DNA of 64,000 nucleotides from Shinella zoogloeoides. GTDB taxonomy: Bacteria; Pseudomonadota; Alphaproteobacteria; Rhizobiales; Rhizobiaceae. Where the stretch lies: positions 2,483,001 through 2,547,000 of the forward strand of contig NZ_CP131130.1 of assembly GCF_033705735.1 (NCBI RefSeq). The letters run 5' to 3'. Position numbers and translations under genes: made by a program. Below the pieces are notes generated by a model, which saw nothing but the letters and a program-made list of their open reading frames with translations, was not told the origin of the DNA and made no database searches. This document shows positions 62,873 to 64,000 of the stretch, piece by piece; position 1 is the first letter of the stretch; each line of letters starts with the position of its first letter.

Positions 62873-64000
<1,128 letters not shown>

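Overview
The window looks like a chromosomal segment from an alphaproteobacterium of the Rhizobiaceae (Rhizobium, Ensifer, Shinella or Agrobacterium-like; the genus cannot be fixed from sequence alone). The evidence is high GC, very strong codon bias, rhizobial-style intergenic mosaic repeats, a rhizobial-type ornithine decarboxylase, and housekeeping genes (gltX, lysS, purD, glyS, ubiA, ung, a Sua5-type gene) beside many sugar-uptake operons. No tRNA, rRNA, CRISPR array, transposase or phage gene was seen.

Layout. 0-10.5 kb: the end of an outer-membrane barrel gene, small enzymes (glyoxalase-like, two GNATs), ornithine decarboxylase with a long structured leader, a LysR regulator, a DUF1007/RcnA-type nickel-cobalt export pair, a TerB-like protein, KDPG aldolase, a CYTH phosphatase and the tRNA hydroxylase TrhO. 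10.7-13.8 kb: a GH1 beta-glucosidase, about 750 bases without a convincing gene, and an HD-GYP phosphodiesterase. 13.8-25.3 kb is a carbohydrate island: a ribose-type ABC importer with its own LacI regulator, a sugar-phosphate isomerase/Gfo-Idh pair that seems to have a separate promoter, and lacI-xylB-xylA. 25.3-33.2 kb: a Tat-exported metallophosphoesterase, an EmrAB-type efflux pump divergent from its TetR regulator, a TerC-family protein and an SLC13 permease. 33.3-36.3 kb: gltX-lysS.

36.5-39.2 kb holds the most striking item: a Rieske oxygenase/reductase pair of the glycine-betaine monooxygenase type (gbcA-gbcB) preceded by a sequence with the hallmarks of a cobalamin riboswitch. A B12 switch on a B12-independent demethylase suggests a backup route used when B12 is short. 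39.5-51.5 kb: Rhizobiaceae proteins of unknown function, a degenerate GGDEF protein, a Sua5-type gene, a D-2-hydroxyacid dehydrogenase, a six-repeat DUF1217 protein, ubiA, a MipA/OmpV barrel, purD and a DUF523 gene. 51.5-58.2 kb: glyS, a membrane protein with a histidine-rich tail, and a four-gene manganese/iron ABC importer (sitABCD) whose promoter lies between two Fur/Mur-like boxes. 58.2-64 kb: a D-amino-acid dehydrogenase-like oxidase, a nucleoside hydrolase, ung, and a divergent DUF993 / lacI-Gfo/Idh catabolic locus with matched operators on each side.

All function calls come from reading protein motifs and gene order. No database search or folding calculation was run.
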